Positions 1 to 8,182 of a stretch of DNA of 64,000 bases are shown here, in pieces (positions within the stretch are counted from its first letter, which is position 1; each line of letters opens with the position of its first letter). The notes below the pieces were generated by a model that did no database searches, was not told where the DNA came from, and saw nothing but the letters and a program-made list of their open reading frames with translations. The position numbers and the translations under genes were made by a program. The stretch is from Treponema sp. Lineage in GTDB: Bacteria; Spirochaetota; Spirochaetia; Treponematales; Breznakiellaceae. The stretch is from positions 47,724 to 111,723 of the forward strand of contig WQXU01000007.1 of NCBI GenBank assembly GCA_009781635.1, in the 5' to 3' direction.

Positions 1-414
1 TGTTTTCATGTGATCCCCGGAAAGAATTCCAAGACCGCCTGAGTAAATCGGAAGAGAGGCATCCATTCCGTATTCCATTGAGAAATACGCTATCACATCC
101 TGAGAGCTTCTGGCCCGATGATTGCTTTTATACCATGTTTCACCTTTTTTATAACGTTGAAACCTCTCATAAATTACATTTAAAGCAGCCAAATAGGAAT
201 CATCCTTGGCTGTCTGCGCAAGCCGTTCCTGGCTCACCATACCCAGAGTCCTTATAGGACTTTGCTGCGACCCGAGCCAGCAATCATAATCCAGCCTGAT
301 AAAAAGCTGAACCGCGTCATAATTCCAGGATAACCAGAGATTGCGGGCAATCTCTTCCAATGGCTTCAAAACTAATGGAAGTTTTGGCTTAACTGTATAT
401 GTGGATATGTTCAT
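1..414 (-). CDS. Alpha-glucan (glycogen/maltodextrin) phosphorylase, N-terminal part
   Basis: This reading frame is absent from the ORF track because it runs off the left edge. Reading the minus strand from ATG at 414 gives 138 codons with no stop. The residues SWNYDAVQLFIRLD and, near the edge, IAYFSMEYGMDASLPIYSGG and LGILSGDH match the N-terminal region of GT35 alpha-glucan phosphorylases of the GlgP family, which release glucose-1-phosphate from glycogen or maltodextrin using pyridoxal phosphate in the cytoplasm. The PLP and active-site residues lie outside the window. The family match is strong; the exact substrate cannot be told from this part. Confidence 0.85.
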   Translation of the reverse strand, partial: MNISTYTVKPKLPLVLKPLEEIARNLWLSWNYDAVQLFIRLDYDCWLGSQQSPIRTLGMVSQERLAQTAKDDSYLAALNVIYERFQRYKKGETWYKSNHRARSSQDVIAYFSMEYGMDASLPIYSGGLGILSGDHMKT

Positions 415-516
415 ATATTGAGTTTATGAGGGGAAATGCTTTGTGTCAACGGTTTGTTGAGGTGTAAATTAATGGAAAATTTGTTAAATATAGAGGCAAA
501 GCATATAATATATATT

Positions 517-729
517 TTATTTAACTCCCTGGTCGATTGCATCAAACATATTTTGCATAAATTCTTCCAGTTTATAATCTTTAGTTCCGGATAAACGAGC
601 TAATTCAACTGTTGCTAAACGCTGTGCCAATGAAAGCTCTTCTTCCCGGCGGCTGTAGGTTGCAATATCCATAAGAACTGTATCACCTTCTCCATTTCTG
701 GTACTGGATGGCTTTATGATGGGTTTCAT
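517..729 (-). CDS. Phd/YefM-type antitoxin, apparently internally shortened
   Basis: A 70-residue protein. The segment NGEGDTVLMDIATYSRREEE followed by a helical stretch is typical of the second half of Phd/YefM antitoxins, which bind DNA as dimers and neutralise RelE- or Doc-type toxins with their C-terminus. The N-terminal MKPIIKPSS also looks like the family start, but the usual DLRN..EI......PVFLT section of about 20 residues between the two is missing. I infer an in-frame deletion. No toxin gene is adjacent, and no clear ribosome binding site precedes the ATG, which follows a TATATATAT run. It may be an orphan or decayed antitoxin. Confidence 0.6.
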   Translation of the reverse strand: MKPIIKPSSTRNGEGDTVLMDIATYSRREEELSLAQRLATVELARLSGTKDYKLEEFMQNMFDAIDQGVK

Positions 730-941
730 AATATATATATTAAGCCCATTTTTTACACAATATTCAACACATAATAATCTGCAAATTATGTAATTTTACC
801 TTATTTCACTTTTTCCAACCCATGCATTTACCGCTAATATGACATTTTCTTTATCCGCCTGGCTGAGTTTAGACATACTTTTACATTATAACATTCGCTA
901 ATATCCAGATATAAAAACATTAATTTAATTTGACATTATTC

Positions 942-971
942 CGTTAATAACGTAATATTACGTAATTAACG
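942..971. promoter_or_regulatory. Large dyad, probable HigA operator
   Basis: A 30-bp near-perfect inverted repeat (28 of 30 positions symmetric) centred on the perfect palindrome ACGTAATATTACGT lies 15 bp upstream of higB. HigBA-type operons are normally repressed by the antitoxin, or the toxin-antitoxin complex, binding such dyads over their own promoter. The position and symmetry fit that role. Binding itself is inferred. Confidence 0.6.
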
Positions 972-985
972 CAATAAAGGGTAGC

Positions 986-1264
986 ATGAATAAATTTAAA
1001 AACAAAATGACAGAGCGAATATTTTCTGGAGAGCTTGTAAAAGAAATTCCGGTTGATGTCATAAGAAGAGCGATTATTAAGCTGACTATGGTTGAAGCTG
1101 CAACGAATATCCGGGAACTTGCTACACCGCCTTCAAACCATCTGGAAAAACTAACAGGCAGCAGAAAGGAGCAGTGGTCGATACGGGTAAATGATAAATA
1201 TCGAATTTGCTTTAACTGGCATAACAACAGGGCCTGCGAAATAGAGTTTGTTGATTATCATTAA
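986..1264 (+). CDS. higB: HigB toxin, RelE/ParE-fold plasmid-maintenance killer
   Basis: A 92-residue protein with the HigB pattern: a start like FKNKMTERIFSGE, then PPSNHLEKLTGSRKEQWSIR, then YRICF and a C-terminal EIEFVDYH. The family consists of ribosome-dependent mRNA endonucleases that cut translated messages. The start at 986 keeps the whole conserved N-terminus. The antitoxin follows 12 bp downstream on the same strand, the usual toxin-first order of higBA. The gene appears intact and is preceded by a large dyad suited to autoregulation. Confidence 0.9.
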   Translation: MNKFKNKMTERIFSGELVKEIPVDVIRRAIIKLTMVEAATNIRELATPPSNHLEKLTGSRKEQWSIRVNDKYRICFNWHNNRACEIEFVDYH

Positions 1265-1276
1265 GGAAGGAATTAA

Positions 1277-1588
1277 ATGGCAGAAAAAATAATAATTACT
1301 GTTGGAGATATTTTAAAAGAAGAATACCTTGATCCTATGGGGATTAGCGCTTATCGTTTAGCCCATGAAATAGGCGTTTCTACTTCTCTTGTATCGCAAA
1401 TAATACGCGGCGTAACGGCTATCTCTGCTGATGTAGCATGGCGGCTTGGTAAATTTTTTGATACCAGCGCTCAATATTGGTTGAATATGCAGGCTTCTTG
1501 TGACAGCAGGAAAATTGAAGAAAAATATGCCAAAATGAAAATAGAAATTTCATCTTATAAACAATTTATCAAGGTTGCTGCAGGTTGA
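1277..1588 (+). CDS. higA: HigA antitoxin, XRE-family helix-turn-helix
   Basis: A 103-residue protein of the HigA family. The helix-turn-helix spans roughly residues 20-60, with ISAYRLAHEIGVSTSLVSQI as the recognition region, followed by the family hallmark LGKFFDTSAQYWLNMQ. The protein binds HigB and represses the operon. GGAAGGA precedes the ATG by a few bases. It is translated right after higB and looks complete, so this toxin-antitoxin pair is probably functional. Confidence 0.9.
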   Translation: MAEKIIITVGDILKEEYLDPMGISAYRLAHEIGVSTSLVSQIIRGVTAISADVAWRLGKFFDTSAQYWLNMQASCDSRKIEEKYAKMKIEISSYKQFIKVAAG

Positions 1589-1670
1589 GTATAACTATTG
1601 TTCTTAAAACTCGTTATATACAGGTTGCGCTTATACAACAAATATAAATTATCCTACAACCGCTGTTGTA

Positions 1671-2627
1671 TTATTCATTTTCTATCCAGAACGATACTGT
1701 ATTATTATTTTGTAACGCATTGAATTTATATGTGGTTCCGCTTATAAAAGCTTGCTCTTCAAATGTATATTCTGCTGATTGTGTTGTTGTTGTTGCAATT
1801 GTTGGTCTTGTTGCTCTTTCATAACCAAGTATGTATCTCTCAAAAGCTAATTGTTCTGCACTAGGTCCAATTGTTGAAGTTGTACTTCTTGAATATCTAA
1901 CTGTCACTGAATGTACACCTGCTTGTATATAAACTTCTTTTTCACTGATTTTGACCCCATTAATAGCAATAATAGTCAAATTATTACCTCCTTGAAAATC
2001 TACTGGATGGAATGGCAGGAGGTTATCATTATAAAACCAATCGTTGTTGACTTTTGTATAGTTGCCAGGTTTCATTTCATTTAAATAATAATACCCAGAA
2101 AAGTCACCAAAAATATAGCGGTTAAAAATAGTTTGCCGGAATTTGAATATATCTTCACCTGATTCTGTTCGCATATCAGGATCAATATCTGTTATTTTAC
2201 CATAAATTATAACACTACTAAGAGGATTATCAGCGAATGCATAATTTCCAATATACTCTATGCTTTTTGGAATGTATATGGAAGAAATATTTTTATTTCT
2301 GGCAAAATTATCAAAACCTCTCATCCTATTTGAATTTATTGCAGCTATTCTAGTCACTACAATATCATCGATTGTTTCAGGGATCACTATTTCTGCTGAA
2401 TCACCATGGTATTTTATAAGCGAAATTTCTTCCATCCTTTTTACAATTCTGCTTCCTCTATCATTCCATATTTCGATTTTTCTTATTCTATATGAAAATA
2501 ATCCATCTTTAGTTAAAAACTCAGTTTCGTATCGTGGATTTGGACCAGAGGCACAAGCCAGCCCAAGCATAATAAAAACAGCTAAAGTCAATACCGCAAT
2601 AACTCGCAGTGTCCATTTTCTCTTCAT
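1671..2627 (-). CDS. LRR_5-containing surface lipoprotein
   Basis: A 318-residue protein with a lipoprotein signal peptide (hydrophobic stretch ending LGLAC, Cys at about 25). The middle section, about residues 85-140, has two or three BspA-like leucine-rich units (ISSIYIPKSIEYIGNYAFAD, then LSSVIIYG). The rest is non-repetitive and unrecognised, with a Ser/Thr-rich stretch near 255-280. BspA-type LRR_5 proteins sit on the surface of treponemes and some oral and gut bacteria and have been linked to adhesion. A role here is inferred only. It lies downstream of the larger LRR gene on the same strand with a 150-bp gap, so the two could share transcription. Confidence 0.7.
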   Translation of the reverse strand: MKRKWTLRVIAVLTLAVFIMLGLACASGPNPRYETEFLTKDGLFSYRIRKIEIWNDRGSRIVKRMEEISLIKYHGDSAEIVIPETIDDIVVTRIAAINSNRMRGFDNFARNKNISSIYIPKSIEYIGNYAFADNPLSSVIIYGKITDIDPDMRTESGEDIFKFRQTIFNRYIFGDFSGYYYLNEMKPGNYTKVNNDWFYNDNLLPFHPVDFQGGNNLTIIAINGVKISEKEVYIQAGVHSVTVRYSRSTTSTIGPSAEQLAFERYILGYERATRPTIATTTTQSAEYTFEEQAFISGTTYKFNALQNNNTVSFWIENE

Positions 2628-2777
2628 ACATAACTCCTTAAAGTTAATTTTTTATATTGTTACCTTCAATAATTATTTCACTTCTCAATATTTTCATATT
2701 ATTTATTAATATTTCAATGTTCCCTATAAAATTTACACGATACTTATATAAGTCCGCTGCCAACTTGATACTTGCTA

Positions 2778-4985
2778 TTACTGCCTTGTCCACACTGAAC
2801 TAGAACTTACTGGAGCAGTCGTGGTATATGTTCCTGGGGTTCCGTTGACAGGATCATCTACGTAAAATTTTGCTCGTAAGTCACCTGGGAATGATCTTAC
2901 ATCAAAATTACTCGATGTAATTGTACCTAATGTAACGCTTGTTAAATCAGTACAACCACTGAATGCATTACTACCGATACTCGTTACACTGTCAGGTATT
3001 GTGATACTCGCCAAACCAGCACAACCATAAAATGCGCTATTGCCAATACTCGTCACGCTTTCAGGTATTGAAATGCTCGTTAAGCCAGTGAAATAGGCAA
3101 ATGTTAAATTTTCTATACTCGTCATGCTATTGGGTATGGATATACTTGATAAGCCAGAACAATTGGCAAATGCTAAATTGCCTATACTCGTCACGCTGTC
3201 AGGTATTGTGATACTTGTTAAACCTGTACAACCGAGGAACGCTCCTCCACCAATACTCGTCACGCTGTCAGGTATTATGATACTTGTTAAACCAGTACAA
3301 CCAGCAAATGCCCCATTCCCGATACTCGTCACGCTGTCGGGTATTGTGATACTATTCAAATTGGTATAATAATAAAATCCTTCATCGCTTATCGCAATTA
3401 CCGGCAGATCGTTGTAGACAGCTGGTAAAAATACATCAGCGGCAGTTGCCAAACCTCTTGAAATCGAATATGCAGTTCCATTGTTTATCAGCATATATGA
3501 CAGTCCTGGTGTCTTAAGTACCAGAATGTTTTCTTTTCTCCAAGTCTGATTTTCTCCCGGGTTATCCATAACATATGTCCCTGCCCCTCCATCCTCAGCA
3601 AAGAACACTTCGCGTAAGTTTCCGGGAAATGAGCTAATACTAAAATTCGCCGAGTTGATAGTACCCAATGTTACACTCATCAAGCTAGTACAACCATAGA
3701 ATGCTCCACTGGATATATTTATTACACTGTCGGGTATTACAATACTTGTCAGATTAGAACAATCTCTAAATGCCCAATCACCTATGCTCATTACGCCGTT
3801 TTGTAAGGTAACATTTGTCAAACCTGTACAACCCCAGAACGCTCTTTCATCGATAATTGAGACACTATTGGGTATTGTAATGCTAACTAAGCCTGTACAA
3901 CCAAAAAATGAATATTCTCCAATACTTGTCACATAGTCGGGTATTATACTGTTCTTGCATCCAAGTACTAACATATTATCCGATAATCGTATTATACAAT
4001 TTCCTTCACTTTTATAAGTTGTATTACCACTATCTACAGTGATGCTTGCCAAGCCGGAGCAATCTTCGAACGCTCTACTAGCAATACTTGTCACACTGCC
4101 GGGTATTGTAATGTTCATCAAGCTGGAGCAGCCAGAGAATGCCCTATTGCCGATACTAGTTACGCTGTTGGGTATTGTGATACTTGTCAAACCTGTGCAG
4201 CCAAAGAACGCACTACTGCCGATACTAGTCACGCTGTCGGGTATTGTGATGTTCGTCAGGTTTATGCACCCGAAGAATACTCCATTATTGATACTAGTCA
4301 CGCTGTTGGGTATTGTGATATCTGTAAAGCTAGTGCAACCGTAGAACGCATACTGGCCAATACTCGTTACACTGTCGGGTATTGAAATGTTCGTCAAGCT
4401 GGAGCAACCCCAAAACGCATCATCACCGATACTAATCACACTATTAGGAATAATGATGCTTGTTAAGTTGATACATTTAGCGAATGCCGAATAGCTAATA
4501 CTAGTCACGCTATCAGGTATAATAATACTTGATAAACCAATGCAATTGGCGAATACCCCAGAGCCGATACTAGTCACACTGTCAGGTATTGTGATATCTG
4601 TTAAACCAGTGCAATAAAAGAATGCGCCTTCACCAATACTAATCACACTGTCAGGAATAATAATGCTTGTCATCTCGACATACCCGGCAAATCCGCCTTT
4701 GAGTGCATTAAAATCCGGCACGCCATCAACACTCCAAATTATTGTATCTAAATCAATTGAACCTATCTCAGTTACCGGTAACCCATTGTAAACAGCTGGA
4801 ATTACAACCACTGCGGCAATTTCCGTGCCTCTTGAAACTGAATACGCCGTTCCATCATTTATAAGTGTAAAAGCTAGTTCTGGTGTTGGGGATTGAAATG
4901 GAGGTTCTGGTTCGGAACAAGTTGTAACCAATAACACGAAGATTACCGTTAAAATTCCAATTAAATAAATTTTTTTTGTTTTCAT
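2778..4985 (-). CDS. BspA-like leucine-rich repeat surface lipoprotein
   Basis: A 735-residue protein with a lipobox near residue 23 (LVTTC) and about 20 tandem 23-residue LRR_5 repeats of the type LTSITIPNSVTSIGDYAF. The repeats come in two blocks, each introduced by a similar domain containing AVYNGLPVTEIG or AVYNDLPVIAIS, which suggests internal duplication of a whole half. Repeat blocks end in segments resembling TSVTLGTI...SSFPGNLR. The family is surface exposed. A divergent XRE regulator starts 270 bp upstream, and an equivalent arrangement recurs twice in this window. Start codon: ATG at 4985, the only Met giving a signal peptide. Confidence 0.85.
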   Translation of the reverse strand: MKTKKIYLIGILTVIFVLLVTTCSEPEPPFQSPTPELAFTLINDGTAYSVSRGTEIAAVVVIPAVYNGLPVTEIGSIDLDTIIWSVDGVPDFNALKGGFAGYVEMTSIIIPDSVISIGEGAFFYCTGLTDITIPDSVTSIGSGVFANCIGLSSIIIPDSVTSISYSAFAKCINLTSIIIPNSVISIGDDAFWGCSSLTNISIPDSVTSIGQYAFYGCTSFTDITIPNSVTSINNGVFFGCINLTNITIPDSVTSIGSSAFFGCTGLTSITIPNSVTSIGNRAFSGCSSLMNITIPGSVTSIASRAFEDCSGLASITVDSGNTTYKSEGNCIIRLSDNMLVLGCKNSIIPDYVTSIGEYSFFGCTGLVSITIPNSVSIIDERAFWGCTGLTNVTLQNGVMSIGDWAFRDCSNLTSIVIPDSVINISSGAFYGCTSLMSVTLGTINSANFSISSFPGNLREVFFAEDGGAGTYVMDNPGENQTWRKENILVLKTPGLSYMLINNGTAYSISRGLATAADVFLPAVYNDLPVIAISDEGFYYYTNLNSITIPDSVTSIGNGAFAGCTGLTSIIIPDSVTSIGGGAFLGCTGLTSITIPDSVTSIGNLAFANCSGLSSISIPNSMTSIENLTFAYFTGLTSISIPESVTSIGNSAFYGCAGLASITIPDSVTSIGSNAFSGCTDLTSVTLGTITSSNFDVRSFPGDLRAKFYVDDPVNGTPGTYTTTAPVSSSSVWTRQ

Positions 4986-5255
4986 TAAAAAATCCTTATT
5001 CTATTAGTTAATATAAACCACCTGTAAAAGTCATATGCATTTTCGTAAACACAAGTACTCCATCGTTAATAAATAGTTATTCTCACTTTTGAATATCCTT
5101 TATCAGAATTTACTGAATACTGTGTACTGTGTACTGTGTAACTTACGCATATAAATCTCCAAAACTACCTACTATAACTAATAGTATTATAAAATTCCAC
5201 TATTGCCAAGTGGTAATCTATAACCATTATCTTATTCTTACATAGGAGATAGTTA
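4986..5255. promoter_or_regulatory. Divergent intergenic region of LRR gene and XRE gene
   Basis: This gap carries CTATTAG at 5001-5007 and its reverse complement CTAATAG at 5178-5184. The stretch ATTATCTTATTCTTA at 5226-5240 is identical to 15 bp upstream of the XRE gene at 41569. A small tandem heptamer, TACTGTG repeated three times, lies at 5119-5139. AGGAG at 5244-5248 is the ribosome binding site of the XRE gene. I infer shared promoters or operators. Confidence 0.5.
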
Positions 5256-5609
5256 TTGTCGGAAACTATGGCACAGGCCAAAAGGCTATTAGCGATAAAT
5301 ATCAAAAAAATGAGAAAGAAATGGGGATTTTCACAAGAAAAACTGGCTGAAATTACTGATCTTTCCGCTCAAACCATTAGTGATATCGAAGGTTGCCGGA
5401 CATGGGTTAGCGATAAAACGCTGGAAAAGCTTGCCAGTGTTCTGAATGTAGATATTTTTCAGCTTTTTATACCTCAAAATGAAGATAGTACAGGAGACAC
5501 AAATTCAGTTTTATATAAAAGGCTTACTAAACTTGGAACCACAATAAAAGATGATATAGATAAAAGGCTGGAGCATTTCTATTCATCCGAAAAATCATTC
5601 TTTAAATAA
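5256..5609 (+). CDS. XRE-family transcriptional regulator
   Basis: A 117-residue protein with an N-terminal lambda-repressor-like helix-turn-helix (NIKKMRKKWGFSQEKLAEI, then TISDIEGCRTWVSDKTLEKLA, about residues 12-72) and a charged helical tail of about 40 residues that may mediate oligomerisation. The start is TTG at 5256: AGGAG lies 7 bp upstream, whereas the internal ATG at codon 5 has no such site. It is divergent from the 735-residue LRR lipoprotein gene and paralogous to XRE genes at 11209 and 41569, which occupy the same position beside other surface-protein genes. It probably controls its neighbour and itself. Confidence 0.8.
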   Translation: MSETMAQAKRLLAINIKKMRKKWGFSQEKLAEITDLSAQTISDIEGCRTWVSDKTLEKLASVLNVDIFQLFIPQNEDSTGDTNSVLYKRLTKLGTTIKDDIDKRLEHFYSSEKSFFK

Positions 5610-5665
5610 AAACCAGGTTGCCGTAACAGAGCAGTACACTATCCGAAATCTGCCATACAGACCTT

Positions 5666-5700
5666 CCGTTTAATTTGGAATCTAATTCCAAATTAAACGG
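5666..5700. repeat. Perfect 16-bp inverted repeat with 3-nt loop
   Basis: The arms are CCGTTTAATTTGGAAT and its exact complement, separated by CTA. The hairpin lies between two convergent genes (XRE regulator and mazF-like toxin). Only one strand offers a short A/T context, and no T-run follows, so it is not a classic intrinsic terminator. It may still end transcripts or be a protein-binding dyad. Confidence 0.6.
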
Positions 5701-5748
5701 GTACTCACCTGCATTAAACCGTGGGTTCTGCAATATTCCGGTTAAAAT

Positions 5749-6114
5749 TTAATTTTTAACAAAGGAATTAAAAAATACATTCGTTCTTTCATCAAACCCT
5801 ACCGCAATAGATAAAGCATAACTTAACTCATTAAGTTTATCTTCTGAAAGAATACCAATATAATCAGTTAACCGGGTTTTTAAGATACTGATGAGTTCGT
5901 CACAGCGTATTGCGCTGATGTGTTTTAATCCTTCATTAACTCCAACCAGCACCTGTGTACTAAGACCCTCGTAATTGGTGTACACGGGCGCGCATATTAA
6001 GGTTGAATATGTATTATCAATTAGTTCCTGCCGTGAAACAATAACATATATTCTGTTTTTTTTCGTATCTGTTTTTGAACCGGAGAAAACACGGTAGAGC
6101 TCTCCGCGTTTCAT
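5749..6114 (-). CDS. MazF/PemK-family mRNA interferase toxin
   Basis: A 121-residue protein beginning MKRGELYRVFSG, with RIYVIVSRQELIDN, LICAPVYTNY and a later AIRCDELISI, the order of conserved blocks in PemK/MazF toxins. These fold as SH3-like barrels and cleave mRNA at short motifs. The gene overlaps the upstream antitoxin by 4 bp, so translation is coupled. It seems intact. Its lower similarity to canonical MazF makes the cleavage specificity unpredictable. Confidence 0.8.
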   Translation of the reverse strand: MKRGELYRVFSGSKTDTKKNRIYVIVSRQELIDNTYSTLICAPVYTNYEGLSTQVLVGVNEGLKHISAIRCDELISILKTRLTDYIGILSEDKLNELSYALSIAVGFDERTNVFFNSFVKN

Positions 6115-6344
6115 AATACGTCCTGGAATTCCAGGTTTTCTTCAGCTTCATTATTAAAACGCTCTGCATTAGCCTTTATTATTTCTATATCGCGCTGCCT
6201 GCGTTCATGTTTTTTTAGCTCACTTATATAGTAGATAAGAGCAGTTTCTGTAAATTGAGAGATATTCATGTTTTTATTCACTGCCGCAATATCATTTAAT
6301 AATGACTTGGATAATGTAATTGACTTCTTTGTCTTTGTAATCAT
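6111..6344 (-). CDS. Ribbon-helix-helix antitoxin partner of MazF-like toxin
   Basis: A 77-residue protein with an N-terminal ribbon (KKSITLSKSLLNDIA) and helices (MNISQFTETALIYYISEL), followed by an acidic tail (NNEAEENLEFQDVL) of the kind that wraps the toxin. The stop codon overlaps the toxin start (6111-6114). Expected role: DNA-binding autorepressor and neutraliser of the downstream MazF-like protein. Confidence 0.75.
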   Translation of the reverse strand: MITKTKKSITLSKSLLNDIAAVNKNMNISQFTETALIYYISELKKHERRQRDIEIIKANAERFNNEAEENLEFQDVL

Positions 6345-6399
6345 GCTACTAAAATACTACTTTTTTACTACTTTGTCAAATTATTTTTAACGGATCATC

Positions 6400-6936
6400 C
6401 TACATTAAAGGCAGCGTGCCGGGGATTTCGAAGGTGACTTTTTCTTTGTTAAAACCGTAATCATCAAAATCATAAGTCATTACCAGCAGGCTGGGGACTT
6501 CGGCCATGTTGGAAGTCCGCAAGCGGTGGTTGCTCCGGTACAGATCCGGATAAAAGACAAACAACCTGAACTCTACCTGGGTTGTGGATGAAGCGGCAAG
6601 ATATTTGCTGCTTTCTACCATGCCCTTGATAAATGAGTTTCTGTTAATGTGGTAATTGTAGTTTATGGTTGGCGATGGAATTTCGTATTTGTTGGGATTA
6701 TTAAAATCAACAGTTACAAGAATTTCCGCTTTAATTGAATCTATTTTATTTATTACCATGGAAGCCGTACCTGCGTTCGGAGACTGCGGTGCAAGGGGAA
6801 CAGGAGGAGCTTCCTGTCTGATTTCCGCGCTGGGCTCAATTGCAGGTTCATGCGAAACCGGCGCCGGGGTGCGGCAGGCTGATGATATCAAAATAATACA
6901 GAAAATTATTATCAAATTTATTGTTTTAACATACAT
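6400..6936 (-). CDS. LEA type 2-like lipoprotein
   Basis: A 178-residue protein. The signal peptide ends ILISSAC (Cys at about 21), then a Pro/Ala/Glu-rich linker, then from about residue 60 a domain with VDFNNPNKYEIPSPTINYNY followed by TTQVEFRLFVFYPDLY. This resembles the water-stress/LEA14-type beta-sandwich, in which strands around a FxNPN motif are typical. Such periplasmic or surface lipoproteins are common in treponemes and have no assigned function. It is transcribed toward the toxin pair, after the sigma-factor terminator, so it probably has its own promoter. Confidence 0.65.
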   Translation of the reverse strand: MYVKTINLIIIFCIILISSACRTPAPVSHEPAIEPSAEIRQEAPPVPLAPQSPNAGTASMVINKIDSIKAEILVTVDFNNPNKYEIPSPTINYNYHINRNSFIKGMVESSKYLAASSTTQVEFRLFVFYPDLYRSNHRLRTSNMAEVPSLLVMTYDFDDYGFNKEKVTFEIPGTLPLM

Positions 6937-6983
6937 ATATTAATTGTCGGAATATCGGCATAAATTATAAATTGTTCAGGCAG

Positions 6984-7019
6984 TCAAAAATAAGGCTGTC
7001 AGGGATAACCCGGACAGCC
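6984..7019 (-). terminator. Intrinsic terminator of the sigma factor gene
   Basis: On the minus strand, GGCTGTCCGGG, a short loop and CCCTGACAGCC form a GC-rich stem followed by TTATTTTTG, starting about 25 bp after the sigma-factor stop codon. This is the normal layout of a Rho-independent terminator. Confidence 0.8.
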
Positions 7020-7043
7020 TCCTTTTATTATACAAATGCCGCC

Positions 7044-7892
7044 TTATGCAACATATGCATTTAACTTTTCCGAACGTATGGGGTTTCGCAGCCTCATAAG
7101 CGCTCTTTCTTCAATCTGCCTTATGCGCTCCTTGCTCAAATTATACTTGGCGCCAATTTCCTTAAACGACATAGGCTGCCGTCCAAGGCCAAAATGCGAC
7201 CGGATAATATCCGCTTCATCCTTGTTAAGAGTGTTAAGAACAGTATCAATGTCGTCTTTCATCAAACTTTGTTCCATAGCCTGATCCGGCGCCATATATT
7301 GATTATCTTCGATAAAGTCCCTTAAAGGTAAATCACCTTCATTGGAAGCCGGAGCATCCAGTGAAAGAAATTCTCTGGAAATACAGATTAATTCCGAAAC
7401 ACGGGCCCTTGACATGTTTAAGAAATCCGCAATTTCACCGATTCTGACTTCAGTTGACTGCTGTCTTTCGATGATTTTTCCCGCTTTCTCAATTTTGACA
7501 AGGTCGGCAGCTCTGTTAACAGGGAGCCTTATAATTCTTGCTTTTTCGTACAGAGCGCTCATAATTGCCTGACGTATCCACCACACTGCATACGAAATAA
7601 AATGATAACCTTTATCAGCATCAAAACGATCCGCCGCATTAATCAAGCCAACGTTGCCTTCATTTATTAAGTCATCAAGCGGCAATCCAAGACCCTGATA
7701 CTTTTTTGCTATTGTGACAACAAAACGCAAATTTGCATTTATAAGCTTTTCTCTGGCTGCTTTGTCACCACCCGCCGCCGCAAGGGCGTATTTTTCCTCA
7801 TCTTCCCTGGTTAACAGGGGAATACGATTTATTTCCTTTAAATAAATCGCGAGGTTGTCTTCAACCTTTCTCTTCTTTTCTTTTACTGTCAT
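7044..7892 (-). CDS. Group 2 sigma-70 family sigma factor
   Basis: A 282-residue sigma factor with region 1.2 (AIYLKEINRIPLLTREDEE), region 2 (LRFVVTIAKKYQGLGLPLDD, then FISYAVWWIRQAI), region 3 (RIGEIADFLNMSRARVSEL) and region 4.2 (MSFKEIGAKYNLSKERIRQI). It lacks the long N-terminal region and the insert of primary RpoD, whose spirochaetal versions are more than twice this length. It is therefore an RpoS/RpoD-related alternative factor that should recognise promoters similar to those of the housekeeping sigma. It is monocistronic, with its own terminator. Confidence 0.88.
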   Translation of the reverse strand: MTVKEKKRKVEDNLAIYLKEINRIPLLTREDEEKYALAAAGGDKAAREKLINANLRFVVTIAKKYQGLGLPLDDLINEGNVGLINAADRFDADKGYHFISYAVWWIRQAIMSALYEKARIIRLPVNRAADLVKIEKAGKIIERQQSTEVRIGEIADFLNMSRARVSELICISREFLSLDAPASNEGDLPLRDFIEDNQYMAPDQAMEQSLMKDDIDTVLNTLNKDEADIIRSHFGLGRQPMSFKEIGAKYNLSKERIRQIEERALMRLRNPIRSEKLNAYVA

Positions 7893-8182
7893 AATATCCC
7901 CCTTTTTATACTATTTACATAGCAAGAATCGTGCCATGTTATAATTAGAGGAATTTATGTTTTTTATTACTGCGTTTTTGATATTTTACTGTATTTATTA
8001 CGTATATTTTTATTTGTAAAAGGGAGAAATGACACATGCGTTTATAATGAAATAAAAAATGTGTCATTTTGATACACTTTTTGCAATTTATCATAATTTA
8101 TATTATGCATACAGCTTGAATTTACCGACAATAATTAATATGATCATTATATTATTTTGGAGAAATTGGGAGATTATTATTT

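Noticed and set aside
799-876. 25-codon ORF on the minus strand starting MSKLSQADKENVILAV
   Set aside because: Too short, no ribosome binding site and no family match; may be upstream debris of the Phd-like gene.
5666-5700. Treating the 16-bp hairpin as a standard terminator
   Set aside because: AT-rich stem without a following T-run on either strand; kept only as an inverted repeat.
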